Assembly (NCBI GenBank): GCA_949751835.1
Contig: CATKHK010000001.1
Span: 1-64,000, forward strand
Reading direction: 5' to 3'
Length of the DNA stretch: 64,000 bases
From: Blepharisma japonicum
Taxonomy: Eukaryota > Ciliophora > Heterotrichea > Heterotrichida > Blepharismidae
The notes under the pieces are model-generated. The model was not told the DNA's origin. It saw only the letters and a program-made list of their open reading frames with translations, and did no database searches. Made by a program: the position numbers and the translations under genes. Shown piece after piece: positions 34,237 to 44,450 of this stretch (position 1 is its first letter; each line of letters opens with the position of its first letter).

Positions 34237-35883
34237 TTATATATCTCCGCCCCAGAATCTCTTCATGCTTTTTCCATAATTAAAAGTTTCGCTGCCTTTG
34301 GCCATCACGACCTTTTGGTTTCCACTGGCATCAGTTTCTAAGTATCTAGGAATCGTTGTATTTTCGCACCATCCTTCCCCGCCTGCTATATGCCATGCAT
34401 TTCTGATCATAAGCTCAAATTCATCATCTCTATCAATACTAGCTGAGACATCTTTATAGTATTCTTCAAATTCTTCGACACTTACAATGCCATCCTGTTT
34501 TATAGTATCCCATTGTGACATAAATTCAGTCAAAATTTGGTCCCTTGTTTTGGTGCCTGCCTGGAACTCAGGGTGGAAGGAGACGTCATAAGCAATTCTC
34601 ATGTCTTCTAATGTGACACGTCCATCACCATTTTTATCAAGTTTTTGATAAGCAAGGTCTATTAATCTTTTGCGTCGAGAATTAAGCTCACCTCGGAGGG
34701 CGTAGAGAAATTCATCATAGGAAACTTTTCCGTCCTTGTTGCGGTCGAAGTATTTGAAGAGCTTATCAACGTCAACTGGGCTCAACATGTGCCCGTTTTC
34801 TCGCAGGCCCCATTCAAACTCTGAGTGGGATAAGTTTCGGTCTCTGGACCGGTCCATTCTTCTGAAAACTATACCAAGACCTCGGATACCATTGGTGCCT
34901 CTTCTTAACAGTTCAGCTTTGACTTTGTTTAAAGCTTCAGCTGGGAATTCTTCTTTTGGCAAAAATTGATGTCGGCCGGCTGCTCCTTTTTTGGCGAAAT
35001 GCCCTGAGAATTCTTCATAGTCTAAAAATCCTGAATGGTCAGCGTCAAACTTGTCGAAAAGTGACCTGATTTCAATTTCTGTAAAAACGCAGCCCCAATT
35101 TTCTAGGCATCTTTTGAATTCATCAAGAGAAATAGACCCTGACCTGTCTCTATCGAAATGCCGAAAAGTTTTAAGCATAGCTCTTCCTTCATCTTCGTCG
35201 CCTTTACATCTTTGTCTTATTTTCTCATAGATCATTTCTTCAATTTGTTCAATTCTTGGCAATGGGACTAATGATTGTGCTGAGGCGAAATTTCAGCATC
35301 CCACAAGCAAATTTGTGAAAAATCTTTCTTGCTCAGCTGGAATTGTAGAGTTTACACTTGTATAATAAGAAACAAAGCCCTGCTTTGAAATGGACTGATT
35401 TTGGGCATATTTTCTTATTGAGCTTTGGAAATCTTGTCTTACAATTTCAGGAGTTTTTTCTCTAGCAAGAACGCGTGGATGCTGATTTTCATTGTACAGC
35501 TTATAAAGCTGCTCAAGCGGCAACGCTCCTCTTCTTTCAAAATCTAGATTTTGCCATGCTCGATTTACAGCTGTTAGCCTGCTTTCAGAAAGATTTAACT
35601 GTAGCCCAGAAACGAGCTCACTTTCTGTAACCTCTCCGCTTCGGCTTTTATTGAAAAATCTAAAAAGATCATTAAGCTCTTGCGTCGGCAAAAATAAGCC
35701 CGTCTTGTTTAAAAAAGTTTCAAATTTGGCACGATTTAAGCTGTTACTCCTATCTGAGTCGCATTCCTACATATCGCTTACATGAAACAGCTGGATTGCT
35801 TTTTCAAGCCCATCAATTTTATTTCCATGCAGTCCTACTCGTAGGCGGTTTTGCAATGAAGAGATTTTATTTGTCAAGTCCAT
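34237..35883 (-). CDS. Multi-EF-hand calcium-binding protein, calcyphosin-like (2 exons)
   Basis: Exon 1 is 35883-35782 and exon 2 is 35766-34237, separated by a 15-nt intron (35781-35767, GTAAGCGATATGTAG); 543 residues. One TGA-Trp joins the two halves (LLVGCWNFASAQ). At least five canonical calcium loops are visible in the C-terminal two-thirds: DRDRSGSISLDEF, DADHSGFLDYEEF, DRSRDRNLSHSEF, DRNKDGKVSYDEF and DKNGDGRVTLEDM. Degenerate hands appear in the N-terminal third (NKSRSGEVTESEL). The order and spacing suggest duplicated calcyphosin-type units. Likely a calcium sensor or buffer in the cytosol or cortex; partner unknown. Confidence 0.88.
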
Positions 35884-35992
35884 TTTATATAAGAAAACAA
35901 TGAGAAAATATTTAAATTATTTTAAACAATTAATCTAAGCAAGCCTTTTGTATAGCATTAAATGCAAGAACGAAATTTTCACTATATAAAAT

Positions 35993-37780
35993 TTACCCCA
36001 GAACGTCAGGAGTTAACTGTCCATCTGACAGCTCCCAATTATGGTTTTCTCCAGGAGAGTCCAAAAAGTCCTGTGGCAATAATTCTGAGCAGCTGTGTAG
36101 TTCTTGGACTTCAGTTTCTTCAGTCCATCTCAATTGTCTTGGAGTATCCGACCCAGAGCTCATATCACCTGGACTCATCATATATTTCTGCATGACTGTA
36201 CTCAATGTATGAGCTGGAGCTACTGACTGTTCTTTTGATATTTCTTCTTCTCTATATTTTTTTTCTTCATGTCTCATTTTAGCGAGCTTTTTAAGTTTTT
36301 CACTCAGCGAAAGCTCTTCATGATCAGTCTCATACTTCCTTCAATTAAAAGCTTGCTCATCGACTGGATTTTCAGTTTTCAGCTCTTCTTCAAGAGTTTC
36401 TAATGGGTTATCACAAGAGCTGAAAACTGAAGGTTTCGGTTCTTTGTTCTCAAGTTTTTGATATTCTTCAAGCTTCGCTTGAAGTTGTGATTTATTTGTT
36501 TCGAGATACTCAATGTACTGCTTTTGTTCTTTGCATTTCTGGAAATATGTAGGAGGTCTTACATAGTATCGCAGCACAATTGAGTCATTTTGACTGAGGT
36601 AGCCTTCTTCTTTTAATAAATCAATTTTGAAAAATTTGTTATAGCCCCAGCATTCTCCGGATTCAAAATCTGAGGCGAATTCTCGGACTACACATAAGTT
36701 GGGGTCAGCGTGGTTTACCATTTCGACACGATATTCGTAATTATTGGTGTCCTGAAGACCTTTAACCATTTCGAGGAATACTGAAATATAATGATTTCTG
36801 GCTACTCCGTTTCCATTTGGATACACTTTTAGCCTCCAAGAAATTCCGCACGTTTGTAAAAGTTCCGAATAAACCACTTCAGTGCTAGTTCTAAGCCTAG
36901 AAAAGTTATTTATTTCAAATACCCCTGAATCATAAGCTGGCGAAATTTCTGACACAAATTCAACTGACACATTTTCACTCTGAAAATCCACAATCGGCTT
37001 ATTTTTTATTTCTTTTAAAATATTCATAATTTCTGGGCTTTTTGATATCAATTTCGACTTGCAGCTCTGCTCAACCTGCTTGCTAATTTCATTTTTAATA
37101 TTTTCAAGATTATCAATTTCTTCACAAACAATATCTCTATGCTCATTGAATTTTTGTAATTTCCCTTGCAGCTGCATTTCTAGCTTGTCTTTCATAGTCC
37201 CTACATATTGTATAAGTTCATTGCTTTTGGTTTCTTGATTTTTTTTGACTTTTTCAATATTCTGGTCAATTGAATGTAAAATCACTGTTAAATCTTTTAG
37301 TCTTTTTCTGAGTCCTTGGGCTTCTTGTTTAATAACTTCTACATGTTTGTCATAGACAGGTGATAGGTGTTTAAATTCGTGGCCTTTGTGCTCTAGCCCA
37401 AACATAGCACAGTCTGAACAAATGGCAAGAGAACAGGTGATGCAGAAGTAATTTAAAGGAGCTGAATGGACTGAACATTTTTCTATTGGGTCAGACTTGG
37501 CAACTTGGAGGGTTTCTAAAGCTTGAGAAATTTCAGCGACAAAGCGGCAGTTTACGAGGTTTTGAGGTCTTAAAGGAGAACGGCAGTGAGGACACTGGGA
37601 GCGCTGTTCTGTCAACCATTTTACTATACAAGTGTAGCAGCATAGTTTTGAACATGATGGGCACATTTTTGCGTCGACTACTCTTCCGAGACAGATAAAG
37701 CATTTTAAGATTTCTTCGAAATTCGCACAGTTGGCTAGTTGGCTTCCAAAGAAAAGTGATTCTTGGAGGGAATCAGACAT
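35993..37780 (-). CDS. TRIM37: TRIM37-like RING/B-box/coiled-coil/MATH ubiquitin ligase
   Basis: 595 residues with one TGA-Trp (AFNWRKYETD) joining two ORFs. A RING finger occupies about residues 27-66 (CFICLG .. CSKLCCYTC .. CPHC), a B-box about 101-133 (CSVHSAPLNYFCITC .. CSDC .. HKGH), a long coiled coil about 140-270 and a MATH domain about 300-430 (SWRLKVYPNGNG .. GYNKFFKIDLL .. DSIVLRYYVRPPTY). RING plus B-box plus MATH is the diagnostic order of TRIM37, a centriole- and peroxisome-linked E3 ligase in animals. The tail is low-complexity and charged. It lies 109 bases upstream of the EF-hand gene on the same strand. Confidence 0.9.
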
Positions 37781-38178
37781 TTTGAAAATTTAATTCAATT
37801 ATTCATATTCAAAAAGTTTATAACTTATTTTAAGAAAATCATATATTGGGATTTAAATAATTGAGGGATATTAAATGCTAGACAAATAGTTTCTGATTTT
37901 CTGATAAATTTAAAGACTTACAATGCATGGATTAAAGTTTTGTAAGTGGTCCTAGGAAAATATATAAGCAAAGGATTTTTCAAATAATTATGATTATTAT
38001 TATCAATTTAAGAATTTTGGGTAACGAGCCTAGCTCTTAATTTTTGGGTATAAGCTTATTGATTTTTGCTTATAATCTAAAGTAGAAATGTTTTAGCAAT
38101 ATACCTTGATAATAACTGAAAACTTATTTCCAAGCTTATCATAATTATATTTAAGTAAGTAATTTAAATTATGGTTTT
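37781..38178. other. Spacer between minus-strand genes
   Basis: AT-rich, no coding potential seen. It must hold the promoter region of the TRIM37-like gene. Confidence 0.4.
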
Positions 38179-39321
38179 TTACCATTGAGCTGGTGCAGAA
38201 GGTTGAATCTCATACTGTGGATCCCAAGTCAAATTCACATGCCCCACAAGTTCTGGATTCCAGTTTTCTGGAGGTGTTGGCAATGGCGGTGGGGCATATT
38301 CTGTAGGGTATATCATCACAGGGGTAGAAACAGAAGTGCTATCCCCACAGCACATGCAGGTCCCGTCCATTTCTGCTTCGATAATAAGACTGTAAATGCA
38401 CTCTACTATTTTCCCTTTTGTAGTAAAATGCCCTAAAATTTTTTCTCTTGACTTGCTGAGATCCAACGAAATATTTACTGCTCTTCCTTGCAAAAGAGGG
38501 TCGGTCTCAGATGTTCCATCGCTTTTAACTCCTTCAGGAATTGAACAATCAGTGAATGATTCCACAATATTGTCTCCCAAAACATAATAATGGTTAGCAC
38601 TGGTAAGATTAAGGTCAATTAGTGATGTAAGTGCAGATTCTTTTCCTGTTAATCTAACTTTTCTTGTTAGGACTGTTCTAACCTTTGTTACTTTTAGCTT
38701 GCTTAATGAGTTATTCACATCAACAATAGCAGTTGCTATTTCATCTGGAGTGTAAAAGTCCTTAGCAAACCTTGATTTAATTCCAAGCGTTCCTTTACTG
38801 ATACAGCACCAAGTTGATATTTGTGCCGTTTTTTCGCACAATATATTTTGGTTAACACTTTCAGCAACTTGCTTAATCTCGATTGGCCGTTTATTTTTTA
38901 AAAAGGCTGCTTTTCCATTCCCAGGAGTAAGCTTTGCTCTCATCTCATAGCTGATGGAAGCACTCGTGCTGCCAGCCGAAATACTAAATGATCCAGGAAT
39001 GTTATCTGGTAATTTAAAAGAAAAAGGAATTGTATAACTTCTTGTAGACTGATAAGCATCCAAGGTATAAATTTGATACTTAAAGTTAGAAATTGTGTGC
39101 TTGCCTTCATAAAACCTTAGGTGCTTATTCCTTCCTGAGCCTTTGTTTGCAGTCCAATTAGTGTGCTCTTTTCCTTTGAAACCAAGAATAACTAGTGAAT
39201 TTGAGATCGGTTCATCAATTTGAATGAAAATATTGCCAGCCACAAATTCACCACCGACATAAGAGGACTTATCTGTTGAGATAAGGATCCCTCCTTTTAT
39301 TGATCCTTGACTATTACCCAT
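38179..39321 (-). CDS. Arrestin-fold protein, copy 1
   Basis: 380 residues. The N-terminal arrestin domain shows GGILISTDKSSYVGGEFVAG and VILGFKGKEHTNW, followed by SYEMRAKLTPGNGK, the usual Y-E-(M/L)-x-A-x-(L/V) strand joining the two lobes. The C-terminal arrestin lobe carries DVNNSLSKLKVTKVR and TKGKIVECIYSLIIEAEMDG. MGNSQGS is a strong Gly2 myristoylation signal. A Cys cluster (CMCCGDSTSVSTPVMIYP) precedes the Pro-rich tail. Alpha-arrestin/Vps26-like proteins act as adaptors for membrane cargo; there is no PPxY ubiquitin-ligase motif, so the classic ARRDC role is not assured. Tandem partner at 39880. Confidence 0.88.
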   Translation of the reverse strand: MGNSQGSIKGGILISTDKSSYVGGEFVAGNIFIQIDEPISNSLVILGFKGKEHTNWTANKGSGRNKHLRFYEGKHTISNFKYQIYTLDAYQSTRSYTIPFSFKLPDNIPGSFSISAGSTSASISYEMRAKLTPGNGKAAFLKNKRPIEIKQVAESVNQNILCEKTAQISTWCCISKGTLGIKSRFAKDFYTPDEIATAIVDVNNSLSKLKVTKVRTVLTRKVRLTGKESALTSLIDLNLTSANHYYVLGDNIVESFTDCSIPEGVKSDGTSETDPLLQGRAVNISLDLSKSREKILGHFTTKGKIVECIYSLIIEAEMDGTCMCCGDSTSVSTPVMIYPTEYAPPPLPTPPENWNPELVGHVNLTWDPQYEIQPSAPAQW

Positions 39322-39879
39322 TAATTAGTTTCTAATAAAAACAAAAAATATAAAATTTTTTAAACTGATTAATTGATAATCTTCTATGTTTTCTATTAGA
39401 TAAAGTTTAGAGAGAATTGAACTGATTTTTTATAAATAATAAACGAATAGGGCTATAGAAATTGCAAGTTTTATTAGAAAAGTAGCTAGCTCAGGTTCAA
39501 AATAACTTCTACAGCTTTTACTACTTTTTTACTTTTTGTTTTATAGGTGTTACATAGCTGTATAAAATTACAATTGTAATGTGTTAGTTTAAAAATTTAA
39601 ATTTTCTGACTAAATATAATTATTTTACTCAGAGCTTTTATTTAAGGCTTTAAATTTTATTATCCAAAAATGAGTAAAATCCTATAAAATTTAGCTAGCA
39701 GGCTGCATAATAAAAAATTTCTTCAAGTATAGGGTTTTATCATTTCGAAGACTTTAACATTTCATATTTTGAAATCCGTTATTAATTTAGGATGCTTACT
39801 TTGGGTAAGATAAACAATTTAATTGAAGTAAAAATATATATGGCCTGATTTCCTATAAACTACTTTAAATTATGATTTC
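39322..39879. other. Spacer between arrestin-like genes
   Basis: AT-rich, no reading frame. Short stretches near the two gene ends resemble each other only weakly. Confidence 0.4.
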
Positions 39880-41013
39880 TTACTTAGGAGTAGGCTGAAC
39901 CTCATATCTTTGCTCCCAAGCCAAATTCACACATCCTATTAGTTCTGGGTTCCAATTCATTGGAGGCGATGGCAATGGTGCTGGAGCATATTCTGCAGGA
40001 TATATCATCACAGGCGAATTAACAGAAGTACTATCTCCACAACACATGCAGGATCCATCCATTTCTGCCTCAACATTCAGGCTGTAGGCACACTCAACAA
40101 TAGTTCCTTTTGTACTAAAATGGCCAATGACTTTATCTCTTGCCTGGGTAAGATCTAAAGCAATCTGCACTAATTTTCCCTGTAAAAGAGGGTCTTTTTC
40201 AGAACTTCCATCACTTTTAATTCCTTCTGGAACCCCAGAATCAGAAAACGCCTGCATAACCGTTTCACTATAAAAAGTAGTATGGCGGTTATTTACTATA
40301 TTGAGATTCATTAAAGAACTCAACCCTGTTTCTTTTCCACTTAATCGGACTTGTCTTGTCAAGGATGCTTTCACTCTTGTTACTTTTAGCTGACTAAGTG
40401 AATTATTTATATCAGCAAGAACAGTGGCAACTTCATCAGGAGTGTAATAATCCTTAGCAATCCTTGCTTTGATTCCAATTTTTCCTTTACTGCAGCAACA
40501 CCAAGTAGAAATCGTTGCTGTTTTCTCGCACACTATATTTTGATGAATGCTTTCAGCTACTTGTTTAATTTCTATAGGGCATTTATTTTTGAGAAATGAT
40601 TTTCCACTCATAGGAGCAAGCTTCGCTCTCATTTCATATCTGATGAAAGCACAAGCGCGATCTTTTGAATAATTGAATGACCCAGGAAGGTGATCTGGGA
40701 GTTTAAAAGCAAAAGGAATTGTAAAGCTACGCAAAGACTGAGTAGCATCCAAAACATAAATTTGGTATTTAAAGTTTGAAATGTGATGCTCATCTTCATA
40801 ATCTCTCCAATGCCTATTCTTATTAGAGCCTCTTCGCTCGCTCCATTTGGTGTACTCTTTACCTTTGAAACCAAGAATAACTTGCGAAGGAGGTATTGGG
40901 TCCTGAATTTGAAGGAAAATGTTACCAGAAACTATTTCACCGCCTATATAAGAGGTTTTATCGGCTTGGATTATCATACCTCCTTTAATTGTTGATCCTT
41001 CGCTATTACCCAT
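39880..41013 (-). CDS. Arrestin-fold protein, copy 2
   Basis: 377 residues and collinear with copy 1: MGNSEGST (myristoylation type), GGMIIQADKTSYIGGEIVSG, VILGFKGKEYTKW, RYEMRAKLAPMSGK, ISTWCCCSKGKIGIK, DINNSLSQLKVTRVK and CMCCGDSTSVNSPVMIYP. The Trp-Cys-Cys stretch and the CMCCGD cluster are kept in both copies, which suggests function. The two genes are head to tail with about 560 bases between them and have diverged substantially, so this is an older duplication than others in the window. Confidence 0.88.
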   Translation of the reverse strand: MGNSEGSTIKGGMIIQADKTSYIGGEIVSGNIFLQIQDPIPPSQVILGFKGKEYTKWSERRGSNKNRHWRDYEDEHHISNFKYQIYVLDATQSLRSFTIPFAFKLPDHLPGSFNYSKDRACAFIRYEMRAKLAPMSGKSFLKNKCPIEIKQVAESIHQNIVCEKTATISTWCCCSKGKIGIKARIAKDYYTPDEVATVLADINNSLSQLKVTRVKASLTRQVRLSGKETGLSSLMNLNIVNNRHTTFYSETVMQAFSDSGVPEGIKSDGSSEKDPLLQGKLVQIALDLTQARDKVIGHFSTKGTIVECAYSLNVEAEMDGSCMCCGDSTSVNSPVMIYPAEYAPAPLPSPPMNWNPELIGCVNLAWEQRYEVQPTPK

Positions 41014-41534
41014 TAATTATTTTCTAATAAAATCCAAAGAAAATGTTATGCATTTTTAGATAAACCAAACAGAAACTGTTTATTATAGGTATTGAGCAAA
41101 GGTAAAATTTTTTAAGGCATGAACTGATATTTATAAATATTATGCCTGCCTTCCATAAATTTTTGAATTATTTTTAAGTTAAAAAACTGGCTAATAAATG
41201 CCAATTATTAAAATATAAATTTTTTATCTTTAAAGCAAGAAAACAAAGGAAAAATTAATCCTTCGCAAAGGAGCAGGAAAATATTTTGATGTTAAGTAAT
41301 GGTTCTAAAATTAAATTAATTAAACTTTAATTTTAAATTGGGTTTTCGGAAATTCTAAATATCAGATTTTAAAAAATAAACTTTTTCTACGATAGATAAA
41401 AAATTTCTCTCAGAGAAATTAGCTTAGAGATTAATGTCTAAAAAAAATTAAATCAATTGTTATCTGTTGCGGTGCTGCTCACATTCAGCATTTGTCCATT
41501 TTTCTAATTAAATATAAAATAATTACTAATAACT
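41014..41534. other. Spacer upstream of the ankyrin-like cluster
   Basis: AT-rich, no gene seen. It separates the divergent arrestin-like and ankyrin-like clusters, so promoters for both strands may lie here. Confidence 0.4.
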
Positions 41535-41880
41535 AAAAGAGGAAATAGTAGAACAATTAAAAGCTGATTTAAGTTTTGTTTATAATGGCGAAACTGCTTT
41601 AACTACGTCAATCATTCACGACTGTTACGAAAGTTTCAAATATCTCATCACCTTATCAAATATCGACATTAACCAAGTCACAAAAACCAAAAGCAGCGCT
41701 ATAATTTGAGCTACAAGGCCTGGGAAAGAAGAATTTTTCGCTGATTTGTGTAGAATTAATGCCAATCTAGACCCAATCGACAAGTATAAAAATAAATCTG
41801 AGCTAACCAGAACTGCTTTAGATTATTGATACACAAACCAAATCATAAAAGTCCAGGTCTTTTTATTCTCTCCTCAAATG
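41535..41880 (+). pseudogene. Ankyrin-like gene fragment, 3' half only (copy a)
   Basis: Matches the second half of the intact gene 3' of it: ADLSFVYNGETALTTSIIHD .. LSNIDINQVTKTKSSAII .. DPIDKYKNKSELTRTALDYW. It lacks the first about 85 codons and any start, and ends where the upstream flank of the next gene begins. Confidence 0.7.
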
Positions 41881-41903
41881 GATATTGAAAATAATTTTTA
41901 CAA

Positions 41904-42542
41904 ATGGGTTCTCGTTGTACCAAAAATCAAACAACAGTATCATCACAAAATCCCTTAAACTTTTCTGAAGAATGGCTCCGAATTGACTATGTATTCAGAT
42001 TTCTCTCCACCAGAGAAGTAAAAATCCTTTTTAAAACTCAAGGCTACACTCCAACTAAAGTCACAAACATCTGGAATGCCGATACTCCAATAATATTTTA
42101 CTGTATCTGCAATTCAAAACTTAAAATATTAAAATGCTTAGTAGAAGAACTAAACGCTGACTTAAGTTTTGTTTACAAAGGAGAAACTGCTTTAACTACA
42201 GCAATCATCAATAACTGTTACGAAAGATTCCAATATCTCATCACCCTACCAAACATCGACATTAACCAAGTCACAAAAACCAAAAGCAGCGCTATAGTCC
42301 ATGCTGCAAAGCCTGGGAAAGAAAAATTCTTCAACGATTTGTGTGAAATTAAAGTCAATCTAGACCCAATCGGCAAGTATAAAAATAAATCTGAGCTATC
42401 CAAAATTGCTGTAGACTATTGATACACAAACCGAGTCATAAAAGTCCGGCTCTTTTTGTTTTGAAAACCATTCCAAAAAGAAATAAACCTCCTTAAAAAC
42501 TTGCCTCAGTCTTTAGTAAGAGAAATTGCAGAATATATTTAA
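41904..42542 (+). CDS. Ankyrin-like protein with N-terminal myristoylation signal, copy 1
   Basis: 212 residues, ATG at 41904 to TAA at 42540, two TGA-Trp near the end. MGSRCTKNQ is a Gly2 acylation site with a Cys. The middle has ankyrin-like helices: DTPIIFYCICNSKLKILKCL, GETALTTAIINNCYERFQYL and KSSAIVHAAKPGKEKFFNDL, each about 33 residues apart. Ankyrin stacks bind proteins; this one is probably tethered to membrane. The end is QSLVREIAEYI. Copy 2 at 43795 differs at few positions. The gene sits in an array with two truncated relatives. Confidence 0.75.
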
Positions 42543-42622
42543 TGAATATTTAAACAAATTTATATCCTGAACCCTGAAAGCTTATTTTCGAGCTCATTTT
42601 TATTATCTTGCAATAAGTTCAG
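42543..42622 (-). repeat. Duplicated scrap of the RCC1-gene 3' end
   Basis: This stretch is nearly identical to 44434-44513, which spans the gap after ankyrin copy 2 and the last codons of the RCC1/coiled-coil gene. On the minus strand it still encodes LLQDNKNELENKLSGFRI, then stops matching. The block containing the ankyrin gene was therefore copied from the 43.8-44.5 kb locus, carrying a piece of the convergent neighbour. Confidence 0.85.
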
Positions 42623-42689
42623 GATAAGAAGATGTTTTTGAGCAAACTAAAGTGCTATTTTCTAAAATTTTCTTTCTCCTTAATTAGGA

Positions 42690-42924
42690 AAAATGCGATT
42701 TTCTTAGAAGTATTTTGGAAAACATATGGGATTCAATTTATATTTCCATAGATATGTATAAAGAAAGTAAATGGATAGAAGAGGAACTGGACTCATTCTG
42801 GATGATAAGGAAGGATTATGACTTAAGGGTGGATCATCAAGTTGAACGGATTTCGTATGAGAGAACTCCTGAACTTTTGATGAAATGGAAAAATATAAAT
42901 TTGGACGATTTGATGAAAGTGTAA
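42690..42924 (+). pseudogene. Fragment related to the 23-27 kb small-protein family
   Basis: Reads CDFLRSILENIWDSIYISID, then MYKESKWIEEELDSF and WMIRKDYDLRVDHQVERI, ending MKV and TAA at about 42922. There is no ATG start in frame. IWDSI .. ELDSFWMIRKDYDLRVD aligns with IWNSI .. ELLLFWSLRKDYDLRVE of the small-protein genes. Its Trp is TGG where theirs is TGA. It could be a truncated copy or an exon whose start I cannot find. Confidence 0.5.
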
Positions 42925-42969
42925 GGTTTTTAAATATTTTAAAAACTATTGGCTCGTTTTTCTGATTAA

Positions 42970-43400
42970 AGCTTAATAACTAAAGAAGAAATAGTAGAAG
43001 AATTAAAGATGATTTAAGTTTTTTTATAATGGCGAAACTGCTTTAGCTACGTCAATCATCCACGACTGTTACGAGAGTTTCAAATATCTCATCGCCTTAT
43101 CAAATATCGATATTAACCAAGTCATAAAAAACAAAAGCAGCGCTATAATTTGAGCTACAAGGCCTGGGAAGAAGAATTCTTGCTGATTTGTGTAGAATTA
43201 ATGCCAATCTAGACCCAATCGACAAGTACAAAAATAAATCTGAGCTAACCAGAACTGATTTAGATTATTGATACACAAACCAAATCATAAAAGTCCGGCT
43301 CTTTTTATTTTGGGAGCTATTACAAAAAGAAATAAACCTCCTTAAAATTTTGCATCAGTCTTTAGTAAGAGAAATTGCTGAATATATTTAATGAATATTT
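42970..43400 (+). pseudogene. Ankyrin-like gene fragment, 3' half only (copy b)
   Basis: Second truncated relative: NGETALATSIIHDCYESFKY .. KSSAII .. DPIDKYKNKSELTRTDLDYW and the closing LHQSLVREIAEYI. It shares distinctive changes with fragment a (AIIW-A-T-R-P; NANLDPIDKY), so a and b derive from one ancestor. Frame breaks occur near 43010-43020 and 43170. Confidence 0.7.
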
Positions 43401-43794
43401 AAACAAGATGACTGTGAGTTTCATATCAACTCGCGAAAGGCATACCTAAGATATTCAGTTAAATCAATTATTATCTAATAAGTTGTTAATATCCAGCAAA
43501 AATCTATATTTCTAATTAAATATAAAATTTAAAATTTTATTTATTGATTTTTTTATATTAAAATCAAAGAGTCTTTAATTATATTTATTTTGAAATTTAA
43601 AATATTGATCTTATTTAGATTATATTAAAAATTTTCATATCATTAAAGTTGAAGTCATGCGCAGCTAAGTTTTATTAATCAATTTTGCAAGTATATATCC
43701 TTTATTATCAATATGTAAAATAATCTCAATTAACCCAAAAATATTCACATTTTCTATTCTCTCCTGAAATGGATATTAAAAATAATTTTTACAA
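43401..43794. other. Spacer upstream of ankyrin-like copy 2
   Basis: AT-rich; the last about 60 bases (from TTCTCTCCTGAAATGGATATT) repeat the flank just before copy 1 and are probably promoter-proximal sequence kept in both copies. Confidence 0.5.
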
Positions 43795-44433
43795 ATGGGT
43801 TCTCGTTTTACCAAAAATCAAACAACAGTGTCATCACAAAATCCCTTAAGCTTTCCTGAAGAATGGCTCCGAATTGACTATGTATTCAGATGTCTCTCCA
43901 CCAGAGAAGTGGGAATCCTTTTTAAACATCAAGGCTACACTCCAACTGAAGTCACAAACATCGGGAATGTCGATACTCCAATAATATTTTACTGTATCTG
44001 CAATTCAAGACTTAAAATATTAAAATGCTTAGTAGAAGAACTAAACGCTGACTTAAGTTTTGTTTACAAAGGAGAAACTGCTTTAACTACAGCAATCATC
44101 AATAACTGTTACGAAAGATTCAAATATCTCATCACCCTACCAAACATCGACATTAACCAAGTTACAAAAACCAAAAGCAGTGCTATAGTCCATGCTGCAA
44201 AGCCTGGGAAAGAAAAATTCTTCAACGATTTGTGTGAAATTAAAGTCAATCTAGACCCAATCGGCAAGTATAAAAATAAATCTGAGCTATCCAAAATTGC
44301 TGTGGACTTTTGATACACAAACCGAGTCATAAAAGTCCGGCTCTTTTTGTTTTGGAAGCCATTACAAAAAGAAATAAACCTCCTTAAAAACTTGCCTCAG
44401 TCTTTAGTAAGAGAAATTGCAGAATATATTTAA
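43795..44433 (+). CDS. Ankyrin-like protein with N-terminal myristoylation signal, copy 2
   Basis: 212 residues to TAA at 44431, two TGA-Trp. Begins MGSRFTKNQ (the Cys of copy 1 is Phe here, so only myristoylation is predicted). Otherwise it nearly matches copy 1, including DTPIIFYCICNSRLKILKCL and KSSAIVHAAKPGKEKF. The stop codon lies 17 bases from the stop of the convergent RCC1 gene. This locus is the likely source of the duplicated block at 41.9-42.6 kb. Confidence 0.75.
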
Positions 44434-44450
44434 TAAATATTTAAACAAAT

